A stretch of DNA of 64,000 nt from Actinomycetes bacterium (GTDB taxonomy: Bacteria > Actinomycetota > Actinomycetes > Actinomycetales > Actinomycetaceae), in the NCBI GenBank assembly GCA_023389315.1, contig JAEWEQ010000061.1, forward strand, positions 1 to 64,000. The letters are read 5' to 3'. Position 1 is the first letter of the stretch; the number at the start of each line of letters is the position of its first letter. Both the position numbers and the translations under genes were made by a program. The notes below the pieces were generated by a model, which was not told the DNA's origin, did no database searches, and saw nothing but the letters and a program-made list of their open reading frames with translations. Below, piece by piece: positions 54,493 to 63,368 of this stretch.

Positions 54493-56446
54493 GGGGCTGC
54501 TCCGGGGAATTTGGGGCGGGGTCAGCCAGTGCGGCGGGGTCAGGCTGCGGGATGGGGGCGGCCTGCGGGGTGGGGGCGGCCTGCGGGGCAGGCTGCGAGA
54601 CGGGATTAGGCTGCGGGGCGGGGCCAGACAACCTGGCTGACGCACCCGGTGCACCCGCGGCCGCGGATTGCGGCGTAAGTGCCGACGGCGGAGCTTGTCC
54701 AACTTCCGGACCGTCCTCGAACAACTCCCGCCCAGAAGCCTCCAACGCCGCGGTGGCGCGTTCGAACCACACGTCCTCGCGCTCACGCACCTGCGCCTGA
54801 CGGCAACGCACCATCAACTGCTCCACCAGGTCCCCGGCGAGGGACGCATCCATATTGGACAGGTAGCTCTCTACCGGAGAGCCACTAGCCATATGCAGCT
54901 GTAAGTCCGCCAACCACATGCGCTTTTGGATGGGACCACGTGCGACCCGGTGCGACTGCACCCGCGGTAAAGCACACACCACCAGCGCCCGGCGAATCCG
55001 TCCTCGCCGAATCATCGCCACCTGGTCGGTGATGAAAATGGCGTCGCGCTTCCAACCCAGCGGAGAGAAAATGCGGGCGCGCCGCGGGTTCGCAAGGAAC
55101 CCACCGTCAGTGGTGTAGCCATCGATGCCGGCGATCAGCTTCTCCACCGGGTCAGGGCAACCCAGGTTGGGGAAAATCAACCACAGGGCCCGCAGCATGG
55201 CGTCGCGGTCCCCCACCGGCAGCAAAATGTTGGTTTCTTCATTGGAATCTTCCAAGGAAGGCCCCACTCCAGCTTGCGAAATCGTCACCCGATACCAGCC
55301 GGGGAAACGCCACAGCCACGGCTGGCTGATAGTCACCGCCTGGACGCGGCGCACCGGAATAGTTTGAGAACGCGTGGACATCAGGCCCGCCCGGATACGG
55401 ATCCCCTCCGGCGTCAGGTTCGCCACGAAGTTGTAGTTCTGTGAGAACTCCTTCCACGGCAACGCCAACATCGCCACCGCCGCAGTCCCGAAACCAAACA
55501 CGGCGCCAAAGGACAGCGACCCGGCCCAGCTGGAGGAAAGCAGCAGACCCGCGACACCCACCGCGATCACCACCAGCCCAATGGCACTGGAAATCATCAC
55601 GCCCAGGTTAAACAGCACTGAGCGCAGCAGTTGGCGAGTGGGGACGGCGAAAATTTGCGTTCCCGAATCCGCTTCGGTGGCCAGCAGCGCATCCACCCGA
55701 GAAGCGGCGCGCGAGAGGTGGCCGGCGGGAGCGGCAGGCGGTTGCGCTTCGGAGTGTGCGGCTTGCACCCCCGGGTGGCCCACGGGCGTGGCCGGGTGCG
55801 AGTGGCCAGCGGGTTCAGACTCATCCCCCACGGCGAGGACGGGTGGGGTCGTTCCAGCGCCGGCGCCGGGATCGCCCTCGGCCGGCAACTCCCCCTTCTC
55901 CACCGCGCGCGCCCGGTTAGCCTGGCTCAGAATCTCCCTGCGCAACGACTCCAAATTCGAACTGCTCAGCAACCCCAAAACCACGTTCGAACCTGCACCG
56001 CCAGCAACTTCGATAGTTACCGAACCGAGTTTGAAAAGGCGCCCAATCAGACCGTGAGTGATATTCACCGACTGTATGCGGGTGAGGCGGGCGTGGCGTT
56101 GCGAACGGAAGATGATGCCTCGGCGATGCCACACGGCCTCGTCAGTAATGGCATACTCCTCACGGCGCCACGCGAAGAACGTAAACAAACCGACCACCAC
56201 CGCTGCCCCCAGGGCAATCGCAGCGACGATCAAAATGACCCAGCGCAGCTCAGAGATAGGGAGGGTGCCGTCCTCGAAAATCTCTAACAGCGAATCCAGG
56301 TTCTTAAAGAACACGAACGCCAAAATCATGCCCATCACACCCAGGCCGCGTGACAGCGGAGTCAGAGGGTGCATTCGGCGCCACGCCTGCGGTGGCACGC
56401 CGCTAGCGGAAGCCTCCAGGCGGGGGGATTTTGCTGGTTTACTCAC
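54485..56446 (-). CDS. Large bacterial PH-domain membrane protein (YdbT-like)
   Basis: 653 residues. Two helices at about 33-48 and 68-92 precede the first bPH_2 domain (VWHRRGIIFRSQRHARLTRI); a Gly/Ala/Pro linker and a second membrane pair at about 275-330 precede a second bPH_2 (RIRAGLMSTRSQTIPVRRVQ) and a third near 470-540. The last 70 residues are Pro/Gln/Ala repeats. YdbT/YdbS pairs function in membrane physiology and bacteriocin resistance in Bacillus. Paired with the smaller PH protein upstream by a 2-bp gap. Confidence 0.87.
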   Translation of the reverse strand: MSKPAKSPRLEASASGVPPQAWRRMHPLTPLSRGLGVMGMILAFVFFKNLDSLLEIFEDGTLPISELRWVILIVAAIALGAAVVVGLFTFFAWRREEYAITDEAVWHRRGIIFRSQRHARLTRIQSVNITHGLIGRLFKLGSVTIEVAGGAGSNVVLGLLSSSNLESLRREILSQANRARAVEKGELPAEGDPGAGAGTTPPVLAVGDESEPAGHSHPATPVGHPGVQAAHSEAQPPAAPAGHLSRAASRVDALLATEADSGTQIFAVPTRQLLRSVLFNLGVMISSAIGLVVIAVGVAGLLLSSSWAGSLSFGAVFGFGTAAVAMLALPWKEFSQNYNFVANLTPEGIRIRAGLMSTRSQTIPVRRVQAVTISQPWLWRFPGWYRVTISQAGVGPSLEDSNEETNILLPVGDRDAMLRALWLIFPNLGCPDPVEKLIAGIDGYTTDGGFLANPRRARIFSPLGWKRDAIFITDQVAMIRRGRIRRALVVCALPRVQSHRVARGPIQKRMWLADLQLHMASGSPVESYLSNMDASLAGDLVEQLMVRCRQAQVREREDVWFERATAALEASGRELFEDGPEVGQAPPSALTPQSAAAGAPGASARLSGPAPQPNPVSQPAPQAAPTPQAAPIPQPDPAALADPAPNSPEQPHE

Positions 56447-56448
56447 GA

Positions 56449-57000
56449 CTACAACCCCGCCAAGTCCACATCCCCGCGGGCAGCCAAATCATCGCGCAAC
56501 TGCGCTGCATCCGCGGCGGGCAAGCCGGGGATGGTGGCGGCAGTGGCACCCGAAGCGGTATTCAAGGTCACCGTCGCCAATCCCACCATGCGCTCGATCG
56601 GCCCCTCTTGCACATCCACGTACTGCAGGCGGCCGTACGGGATCACGGTCAGGGAGCGGAACATGATGCCGCGGCGGATCAGTAGCTCTGACTCCGTGCG
56701 CGCATAGGCGAACGCCCGCACTCGCCGCACCTGGATGAACGCCCACCACAGGTAGTACGCCAGCATTAGGGCTGCCACCACGGCCGGCAGGTAGCTGGGG
56801 ACATTGAGGTTCGCGACCAGGAAATACGCCCCCACGGTCAGCGCGGGGATGAGGATTAACGCGCGCAACCCGATCCCCACCAGCCGCACGGTGGCGAGTT
56901 TGGGGGAGATTGATTCGAATTGGGCACCCGCGGGAGCGAACGGCTCGGGACGCTCGGGCCCGCGGTAAGTCGGCGTTGGTACCGCAACGGTGTCAGACAT
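56449..57000 (-). CDS. Small bacterial PH-domain membrane protein (YdbS-like)
   Basis: 183 residues. Two membrane helices at about 45-85, then one bPH_2 domain with the characteristic LIRRGIMFRSLTVIPYGRLQ and YVDVQEGPIERMVGLATVTL. First gene of the run PH-small, PH-large, DUF2520. The ATG at 57000 follows GGAGG-poor sequence; its promoter must lie in the 289-bp gap shared with the response regulator. Confidence 0.9.
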   Translation of the reverse strand: MSDTVAVPTPTYRGPERPEPFAPAGAQFESISPKLATVRLVGIGLRALILIPALTVGAYFLVANLNVPSYLPAVVAALMLAYYLWWAFIQVRRVRAFAYARTESELLIRRGIMFRSLTVIPYGRLQYVDVQEGPIERMVGLATVTLNTASGATAATIPGLPAADAAQLRDDLAARGDVDLAGL

Positions 57001-57174
57001 GGAGGTTCCTATTCACGGTCGAAATTAGTCACGGAATTACTTTAGGTTCCACCGCATATTGTCCCATATTGGCTGGCGCTGCCCCACCCCGCGTCGCGAC
57101 AAAGCGGTGCATGGTGCGAAGGCGGGACGGGGCGAATAGCCCGCGCAGACGGTCAGCCGGCAAATGATACAGGC

Positions 57175-57225
57175 CGCGAGGACGGAGCGGACCGGGCGAC
57201 GAGTACGGAGGCGAACGTCCTCGCG
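57175..57225. repeat. Inverted pair of the dispersed octamer in a divergent promoter region
   Basis: CGCGAGGACG (57175-57184) and its exact complement CGTCCTCGCG (57216-57225) are 31 bp apart in the 289-bp spacer between the divergent PH-domain operon and the response regulator. Ten perfect pairs. Not followed by a T run, and 65 bp before the regulator start, so a terminator is less likely than a site or structure. Confidence 0.8.
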
Positions 57226-57289
57226 AAGGACGCTAGGCCGTGCAGCCAATTCCCAGACAACTCCCAGTCCCACGGTGTTTGATAGGAAT

Positions 57290-57997
57290 ATGAACCAAGA
57301 TCCCACGCCCGAAGCGCGCCTGCTGGTGGTTGACGATGAGCCGAATATCCTAGACCTGTTGGCATCTTCCCTGCGCTTCGCCGGATTCGAAGTGTCCACC
57401 GCCGCGGACGGTAAGTCCGCCTTCCACCTGGCCACCACCGAATACCCCGACCTGATCGTCCTCGACGTGATGCTGCCCGACATGGACGGCTTCACTGTCA
57501 CGCGCCGCCTACGCGACGCCGGGGTGCGCATACCGGTACTATTCCTCACCGCGCGCGACGACATGCGCGACAAAATTCAAGGCCTCACCGTGGGTGGCGA
57601 CGACTACGTAACTAAACCCTTCGGGTTGGAAGAAGTAGTTGCTCGGATTCGCGCGATTTTGCGCCGCACCGTGGGAGAAAGCGGCGACGACGGGGTGTTG
57701 CGGATCGCCGACCTGGAGTTGGACGAGGACGCTCACGAAGTTCGCCGCGCCGGCCACGAAATCGACCTGTCCCCCACCGAATTCAAACTACTGCGCTACC
57801 TGATGATCAACGAAGGGCGCGTGGTTTCGAAAATGCAGATTCTTGACCACGTGTGGGAATACGACTGGGATGGGGAAGCCGCCATCGTCGAGTCCTATAT
57901 TTCCTACCTGCGGCGCAAACTCGCTGTCCCCGGATCCTCCGAGAACCTGATTCACACTCGCCGCGGCGTGGGGTACATGCTTCGAGCCGGAGGGTAA
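57290..57997 (+). CDS. PhoP-like response regulator (OmpR family)
   Basis: 235 residues. Receiver domain: LLVVDDEPNILDLL with the acidic pair, phospho-acceptor D59 in LIVLDVMLPDMDG, T in FLTARDD and K in YVTKPFG. The winged helix at about 140-232 shows SPTEFKLLRYLMINEGRVVS and the SYLRRKL end. Closest in my memory to mycobacterial PhoP. AGGAA precedes the ATG at 57290. It is followed after seven bases by its kinase. Confidence 0.92.
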   Translation: MNQDPTPEARLLVVDDEPNILDLLASSLRFAGFEVSTAADGKSAFHLATTEYPDLIVLDVMLPDMDGFTVTRRLRDAGVRIPVLFLTARDDMRDKIQGLTVGGDDYVTKPFGLEEVVARIRAILRRTVGESGDDGVLRIADLELDEDAHEVRRAGHEIDLSPTEFKLLRYLMINEGRVVSKMQILDHVWEYDWDGEAAIVESYISYLRRKLAVPGSSENLIHTRRGVGYMLRAGG

Positions 57998-58004
57998 AAC
58001 CTTC

Positions 58005-59570
58005 GTGGCCTCCGCCAAGACCGCAGAAAAAACCGCTCTCCGGATCGAAAAAGCCGAACGATCCGGAAAGTTTTCGCTGCAACGACTGTGGGAACGCCTC
58101 ACCCTACGGGTGCGGCTAGTGGCACTATTTACGCTGGTATTAACGGTAGGTTTCCTAGTTTCAGGCGCCGCCATGCTCGGCATTTTGCAAGCACACCTGG
58201 TGAGCCAAGTCGACCGGGAACTAGAAAACTCCGCTACCTCCATGGCGGTGGAATCGGTACGCGCCATTATGGCGAACCGATCCACCAAGTTCCCCTCCAA
58301 CTACTACCTGCGCCTGACCATGGTTGACGGCACCTCCCTGGTGTCGGTAAACGATGAAACCGCTATGCGATTCGGCTTGCCTGAACCAGGGGCAGTGGTG
58401 GATGAGCAGATGGCACTGCCTATCACCACTACCCGCCCGGCGTCGATTAAGTCTTCAATTCCGGGCTCCTACTGGCGGGCCATGGCGGTGCCGATCTCGG
58501 TTGACCACAAACTGCACGCAGTGGCGACCATCGCTTTGCCACTGCGGTCAGTGGCCGAAACGGTGGCTAACACCGCCCGGTACTTTGCTTTGCTGGGCAT
58601 CTTGGTTATCACCGTTGGCGCCATCACCTCAGATTATTTGGTGCGCCGAGCCCTGATCCCACTGGCGCGTATCGAGGAGGTAGCGGGCAAGATCGCCGCC
58701 GGTGACATCACTCAACGTATTGATCCGCTGCCCACCACCACCGAAGTGGGCTCCCTCTCCGCCAGCTTGAACCAGATGCTCAGCCAGATTGAACAGTCTT
58801 TCGCGCAGCGGGATGAGTCCCAAAGCCGGGTGCGTCGTTTCGTGTCCGACGCTTCCCACGAGTTACGCACGCCGCTGGCGGCGATTCGCGGCTACGGGGA
58901 GTTGTACCGCATGGGGGCGGTCCCACCCGAAAAAGTCGCTGACGCTATGGCACGCATCGAATCTGAATCCAGCCGCATGGGTGCGTTGGTTGAGGATCTG
59001 CTGACTTTGGCGCGGCTAGACGAAGCCCAAGGTTTGAAACCGGTGCCGGTTGATTTAGTGGAACAGGGCACCAACGCGGCCTTTGACTGCACGGCTTTGG
59101 ACCCCACCCGGGTGGTGCAGTTAATTTCCTTAGATGGCGAGGACGCTCCCGCTTCCCTGGTAGTGGAAGCTGACCGTAACCAGTTGACCCAAGTATTTAC
59201 GAACTTGATCGGCAACGTAGTTCGCTACACGCCGAAAGGATCCCCGGTGGAGATCGCGTTGGGCCAAGTGGGCGATAACGCGGTAGTGGAGATTCGCGAC
59301 CACGGGCCGGGTATTTCTTCGCAAGAATCCAGTAAAGTGTTCCGTCGTTTCTATCGCACCGACACTTCCCGCTCGCGCGCCTCAGGTGGGTCCGGCTTGG
59401 GCTTGGCGATCGTGTCTTCCATCGTCAGTTTGCATTCGGGGTCGATCTCTTTGGGGCACACGGACGGAGGCGGCCTGACGGTGCGGATCGAACTGCCCTT
59501 GACCCAAGATGGGGTAAGCCAGGAGCGCAATGGGCGCGGCGGGCCCACTGATTCGAAAACTGCCCGCTAA
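58005..59570 (+). CDS. PhoR-like sensor histidine kinase
   Basis: 521 residues. TM1 about 36-60, extracytoplasmic sensor about 61-190, TM2 about 193-212, HAMP after RRALIPLARIEEVA, H285 in VSDASHELRTPLAAIRGYGE, N box NLIGNVVRYTPKG, G boxes DHGPGIS and GGSGLGLAIV. It should phosphorylate the regulator encoded just upstream. The GTG at 58005 has GGAGG eight bases before it. The stimulus is unknown. Confidence 0.94.
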   Translation: MASAKTAEKTALRIEKAERSGKFSLQRLWERLTLRVRLVALFTLVLTVGFLVSGAAMLGILQAHLVSQVDRELENSATSMAVESVRAIMANRSTKFPSNYYLRLTMVDGTSLVSVNDETAMRFGLPEPGAVVDEQMALPITTTRPASIKSSIPGSYWRAMAVPISVDHKLHAVATIALPLRSVAETVANTARYFALLGILVITVGAITSDYLVRRALIPLARIEEVAGKIAAGDITQRIDPLPTTTEVGSLSASLNQMLSQIEQSFAQRDESQSRVRRFVSDASHELRTPLAAIRGYGELYRMGAVPPEKVADAMARIESESSRMGALVEDLLTLARLDEAQGLKPVPVDLVEQGTNAAFDCTALDPTRVVQLISLDGEDAPASLVVEADRNQLTQVFTNLIGNVVRYTPKGSPVEIALGQVGDNAVVEIRDHGPGISSQESSKVFRRFYRTDTSRSRASGGSGLGLAIVSSIVSLHSGSISLGHTDGGGLTVRIELPLTQDGVSQERNGRGGPTDSKTAR

Positions 59571-59588
59571 TGAGTCTAGCATGGGCGA

Positions 59589-60830
59589 GTGGATCGAAAC
59601 TCCTATGCCTTTGCAGAACCTGCGCCGGTCATCCCCAGCTGGATGATCTCTACCTTCGTCACGGCCGCCCAAGATTTGGGGGCGACCTGTGAGCGCGCGC
59701 AACTGGAGGAGTTAGCGAACGACCTCGTGCGTCATTGGGCAAACCCGAAACGTTGTTTCCACGACTGTGCTTTCCTGCGCGCGGCGATTGCCCGCATTGA
59801 CGAGTTCTCCCCCGCTTCCCACAATCCTGCCGCCCTGCATTTGGCGCTGTGGTTCTACGGGGTGGGTCTGGCGTATCCGCTCGACCCCAACGATGAATTC
59901 GCAGTCACCGCCAGTGCCGAACGCTGCTGCGAGGTGATTGTGCGCTCCCTGGCGCCTCTGGGGGTACCACAAACCCAATGTGAGCACGTGTGTCATTTGG
60001 CGCAAGCGGCCATCACCCGCAGTGTCGCGCCTGGGGATTTGGATACCGCGGTGCTGGTGGATGCGGTGTTGTCGCAATTCGCTTCCAAACCGCAGGATTA
60101 TAAGCAGTTGTGCGCGGCGTTGCGCCGGGAGTTGGCAGATATTCCCGAGGGCGATTACTTGCGTTACCGGCGCTCGTACTTGAGTGAGTTATTGTCACGT
60201 CCGCAGATTTTCCGCTCCCCCTTGGCGATGGTTTGGGAGGGGCAGGCACGGCAGAACATCGAAGGCGAGTTGGCTTCGGTGCAGGCCCGCTTGGAGGATT
60301 TGGGTGAGCAGGAGCTGCCACCGCCGGTTTCCTTGCGACGCGATTTCCTCACGCCCACCGCTGGCACTCTTTCTCACGAGGACGGGGCGGCAGTGCCCAG
60401 TAGTGCCGTCGCTGGCGAAGTGGCGCGTGAAGTGAGCGGTGATGTGGAATCGGCCGCGCGCAGTGGTGTGGCTTCTGAGCCTGCTGCGAGCGCACCTCAG
60501 TTGGGTGCAGCGGGCGCGGAGCGGGATCTTCCGTCGGAAAATGCTTCCGCGGGAAGTTCGGCTGCGGGGAGTCCGGCCGCGAGTAATCCCGCCTCTGGAA
60601 GTCCGGCCGCTGAGAGTCTGGCCGCGGGTGAACCCGTCCCTGGAAGTCCGGCTGCGGGAAGTTCGGCTGCGGGGAGTCCGGCCGCGAGTGAACTCGCCCC
60701 GGAAATGTCTTCCCTGGAGATGATCCCTGACCTGCTGGCACCGGTGAAGAAGGACGCCCCGCGACGGTTGTCAGCTAAGGAACAGGCGCGGGCGGCACGC
60801 GGACCGAAACCACCCGCCGGTAGTAACTAG
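59589..60830 (+). CDS. Degenerate HD-like (COG4339-like) protein with repetitive tail
   Basis: 413 residues. About 1-215 follows the order of COG4339 predicted phosphohydrolases, but the metal ligands look lost: FHDCAFLRAAI for YHxxxHIxxM, and LWFYGVGLAY for the AxWFHDxxY block. NDEFAVTASAE matches the usual DNExxSA. Residues about 260-370 are Ala/Ser/Gly/Pro repeats such as SSAAGSPAAS coded by 30-bp units. The GTG at 59589, 18 bp after the kinase stop, is a tentative start. Function unknown; likely no longer an HD hydrolase. Confidence 0.65.
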   Translation: MDRNSYAFAEPAPVIPSWMISTFVTAAQDLGATCERAQLEELANDLVRHWANPKRCFHDCAFLRAAIARIDEFSPASHNPAALHLALWFYGVGLAYPLDPNDEFAVTASAERCCEVIVRSLAPLGVPQTQCEHVCHLAQAAITRSVAPGDLDTAVLVDAVLSQFASKPQDYKQLCAALRRELADIPEGDYLRYRRSYLSELLSRPQIFRSPLAMVWEGQARQNIEGELASVQARLEDLGEQELPPPVSLRRDFLTPTAGTLSHEDGAAVPSSAVAGEVAREVSGDVESAARSGVASEPAASAPQLGAAGAERDLPSENASAGSSAAGSPAASNPASGSPAAESLAAGEPVPGSPAAGSSAAGSPAASELAPEMSSLEMIPDLLAPVKKDAPRRLSAKEQARAARGPKPPAGSN

Positions 60831-61023
60831 CCGCCGCACCTCAGCGCCTGGCGGCTCGGCGCTGCCACCCAGTGAACCTCCATCGGAGGTTTTCCACACA
60901 CCACCGTTATCCCCAGCTCTCCCTGGCGCGGACGCCACCGAGTGCAGGCTCCGACGCATATTGGTTTCACGGGAGGCAACCGCCAACCCGACATAGACTC
61001 AACCGATGCTAAGGGAGCTAAAG

Positions 61024-61317
61024 ATGTCTGTTTTCCACGTTGATTCCGATGAAGTAGCGCGCTGCTCGGCACTGGTGCGCGCCAGCGCACAGAACCTACG
61101 CGCCGAAGTTGACGCCATGATGTCCAACCTAAATGCGCTCGAAGCCTCCTGGTCCGGCATGGCTTCGAACCAGTTCACCGCCACCGCCACGCAATGGCGC
61201 GGCATGCAGGTGCAGCTAGAGCAGGCTTTGGATGACATATCGGTGGCGCTGCAGACCGCGGCCACCACCTACAGTGATGCGGAAACCCAAGCCACCGCGA
61301 TGTTCAGCGGACGGTAG
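61024..61317 (+). CDS. WXG100-family (ESAT-6-like) small protein
   Basis: 97 residues, two helices with the central turn SWSG at 42-45 (W43, G45) and a C-terminal AETQATAMFSGR with a YxxxE/D-like YSDAE. WXG100 proteins are exported by type VII secretion systems. AAGGGAG six bases before the ATG at 61024 fixes the start over an upstream in-frame ATG. It is a lone gene: no EccC-type ATPase, partner WXG100 gene or toxin is visible in the window. Confidence 0.92.
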   Translation: MSVFHVDSDEVARCSALVRASAQNLRAEVDAMMSNLNALEASWSGMASNQFTATATQWRGMQVQLEQALDDISVALQTAATTYSDAETQATAMFSGR

Positions 61318-61358
61318 AGCGCGAAGCCGGGCGAAGCTGCGCTCGCGATCCACCCTAG

Positions 61359-61422
61359 CCAACTGCGCACCCGTCCTCGGTAGCGGGAAACATAGCTGCG
61401 CCAACTGCGCACCCGTCCTCGG
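61359..61422. repeat. 22-bp direct repeat carrying the dispersed octamer
   Basis: 61359-61380 and 61401-61422 are identical, ending CACCCGTCCTCGG; the period is 42 bp. It lies in the intergenic tail between the WXG100 gene and the groEL terminator. Confidence 0.9.
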
Positions 61423-61431
61423 CAATAAAGA

Positions 61432-61465
61432 TTGGGGCCAAGAGGAGTTACCCTCTTGGCCCCAA
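61432..61465. terminator. Terminator of groEL
   Basis: TTGGGGCCAAGAGG (61432-61445) pairs with CCTCTTGGCCCCAA (61452-61465), 14 bp perfect, loop AGTTAC. On the minus strand it is followed by TCTTTATT; on the plus strand AA follows. It lies 21 bp past the groEL stop and can also end the WXG100 transcript. Confidence 0.9.
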
Positions 61466-61486
61466 AACTTGGGTCTACCGGCAGGT

Positions 61487-63106
61487 TTAGTACATGCCAC
61501 CCATGTCATCGCCGCCACCGGCAGCCGGGGCCGGAGGCTCGGGCTTGTCCACGACCACGGCTTCGGTGGTCAGGAACATGCCGGCGATGGAGGCCGCGTT
61601 CTGCAGCGCGGAACGGGTCACCTTAACCGGGTCAGCGATGCCAGCTTCCAGCATGTTTTCGTACTTGCCGGTCGCCGCGTTCAGGCCTTCACCGGCGGGC
61701 AGGTGACGGACCTTGTCCACCACGACGCCACCTTCCAGCCCAGCGTTCACGGCGATCTGCTTCAGCGGGGACTGGACGGCCACGCGCACAATGTTCACGC
61801 CGGTGGCTTCATCGTCGGTCAGTTCCATGTCCTCCAGGGCCGCAGCAGCGTGAATCAGGGCCACGCCACCACCAGGAACGATGCCTTCTTCCGCGGCAGC
61901 CTTAGCGTTACGCACGGCGTCCTCGATGCGGTGCTTACGTTCCTTCAGCTCCACCTCAGTGGCAGCGCCGGACTTGATGATGGCGATGCCACCGGAGAGC
62001 TTGGCCAGACGCTCGGACAGCTTCTCCTTGTCATATTCGGAGTCGGAGTTGGCGATCTCCTGGCGGATCTGCGCCACGCGACCCTCGATGGATTCCTTCG
62101 CGCCGGCGCCGTCAACGATGGTGGTTTCATCCTTGGTGACGACCACCTTGCGGGCGGTGCCCAGCACGTCCAGATCAGAGGTTTCCAGGGACAGACCAAC
62201 GGTTTCGGAAATGACCTGGCCGCCGGTGAGGATAGCCATGTCCTGCAGCATCGCCTTGCGACGGTCGCCAAAGCCGGGGGCCTTCACGGCCACAGACTTG
62301 AACAGACCACGGATCTTGTTGACCACCAGGGTCGCCAGGGCTTCGCCTTCAATGTCGTCAGCGATGATCAGCAGCGACTTGCCCGCTTCCATCACCTTGT
62401 TCAGCAGCGGCAGCAGGTCCTTTACGTTGGAGATCTTGCCTTCTACCAGCAGGATGTAGGGGTCATCCAGGACCGCTTCCTGACGCTCCGGGTCGGTCAC
62501 GAAGTAGGGGGAGAGGAAGCCCTTGTCGAAACGCATACCTTCGGTAGTTTCCAGGGTGGTTTCGAAGGAGTTGGTTTCCTCAACGGTGATAACGCCCTCG
62601 CGGCCGACCTTTTCCATGGCTTCGGCGATGAGCTTGCCGATAGCGGGGTCGTTGGCGGAAATGGACGCGGTGGCGGCGATTTCCTCGTTGGTTTCGATTT
62701 CCTTAGCGTCGGCGTGGAGCTGCTCCACCAGTTTTTCGACCGCCAGGTCGATGCCGCGCTTCAGGGCGATGGGGTTGGCACCGGCGGCTACGTTGCGTAG
62801 GCCTTCGCGAACCAGAGCCTGGGCGAGGACGGTCGCGGTGGTGGTACCGTCACCGGCGACGTCGTCGGTCTTCTTGGCTACCTCTTTAACGAGTTCGGCA
62901 CCGATCTTTTCGTAAGGGTCTTCCAGATCGATTTCCTTGGCTACCGAAACCCCGTCCTTGGTGATGGTGGGGGCGCCCCACTTCTTTTCGAGGACGACGT
63001 TGCGGCCCTTGGGGCCAAGGGTTACCTTCACGGTGTCGGCGAGGACGTTGAGTCCGCGCTCCATGGAGCGGCGAGCTTCCTCGTCAAACGCGATCATCTT
63101 GCTCAT
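61487..63106 (-). CDS. groEL: 60-kDa chaperonin GroEL
   Basis: 539 residues. Complete GroEL: LADTVKVTLGPKGRNVVLEK, VAGDGTTTATVLAQAL, the ATP-site block and the C-terminal GGGDDMGGMY tail (Gly-Met type). It folds proteins in the cytoplasm as a double heptamer. No groES is upstream; the gene is alone, as is the second groEL copy in many actinobacteria. Two CIRCE operators precede it, so HrcA control is expected. The ATG at 63106 follows GGAGG (63118-63122 on the complement). Confidence 0.98.
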   Translation of the reverse strand: MSKMIAFDEEARRSMERGLNVLADTVKVTLGPKGRNVVLEKKWGAPTITKDGVSVAKEIDLEDPYEKIGAELVKEVAKKTDDVAGDGTTTATVLAQALVREGLRNVAAGANPIALKRGIDLAVEKLVEQLHADAKEIETNEEIAATASISANDPAIGKLIAEAMEKVGREGVITVEETNSFETTLETTEGMRFDKGFLSPYFVTDPERQEAVLDDPYILLVEGKISNVKDLLPLLNKVMEAGKSLLIIADDIEGEALATLVVNKIRGLFKSVAVKAPGFGDRRKAMLQDMAILTGGQVISETVGLSLETSDLDVLGTARKVVVTKDETTIVDGAGAKESIEGRVAQIRQEIANSDSEYDKEKLSERLAKLSGGIAIIKSGAATEVELKERKHRIEDAVRNAKAAAEEGIVPGGGVALIHAAAALEDMELTDDEATGVNIVRVAVQSPLKQIAVNAGLEGGVVVDKVRHLPAGEGLNAATGKYENMLEAGIADPVKVTRSALQNAASIAGMFLTTEAVVVDKPEPPAPAAGGGDDMGGMY

Positions 63107-63223
63107 GTGTGTTTTACCTCCGCGGTTGCGGTCTGGTGGTTCCTCTATGCCCGCGACGGACGGCTCCGTGGCCGCACGCGTTCACGTCCCGCGTGCCGAA
63201 GCCTCATAGCGAAACCTGGTCTT

Positions 63224-63250
63224 TTATCACTCTCAGGTATCGAGTGCTAA
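63224..63250 (-). promoter_or_regulatory. CIRCE operator (distal to groEL start)
   Basis: TTATCACTC-9 bases-GAGTGCTAA on the plus strand; the consensus is TTAGCACTC-N9-GAGTGCTAA, so there is one mismatch (T for G). Target of the HrcA repressor. Confidence 0.88.
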
Positions 63251-63258
63251 CTCATAGT

Positions 63259-63285
63259 TTGGCACTCACAGGCACAGAGTGCAAG
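63259..63285 (-). promoter_or_regulatory. Second CIRCE operator of groEL
   Basis: TTGGCACTC-9 bases-GAGTGCAAG on the plus strand: three mismatches from consensus, with correct spacing and both GCACTC/GAGTGC cores. It lies 8 bp from the first operator. Confidence 0.8.
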
Positions 63286-63368
63286 ATGAGTTGGTGCCGC
63301 TGCGGATAACCCCACAGCGGCACCAGTTAAGACGCTTGTAACTGAGAAACGCTCACTCCACGCAAAGA

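Noticed and set aside
54493..54786. Pro/Arg-rich N-terminal extension of the DUF2520 protein
   Set aside because: It lies wholly within the PH-domain gene in another frame and is its shadow; the Rossmann motif begins right after the ATG at 54492.
61232..62800. 522-codon open frame antisense to groEL
   Set aside because: Full-length GroEL is on the other strand; the antisense product has composition typical of GC-rich shadows and no ribosome binding site.
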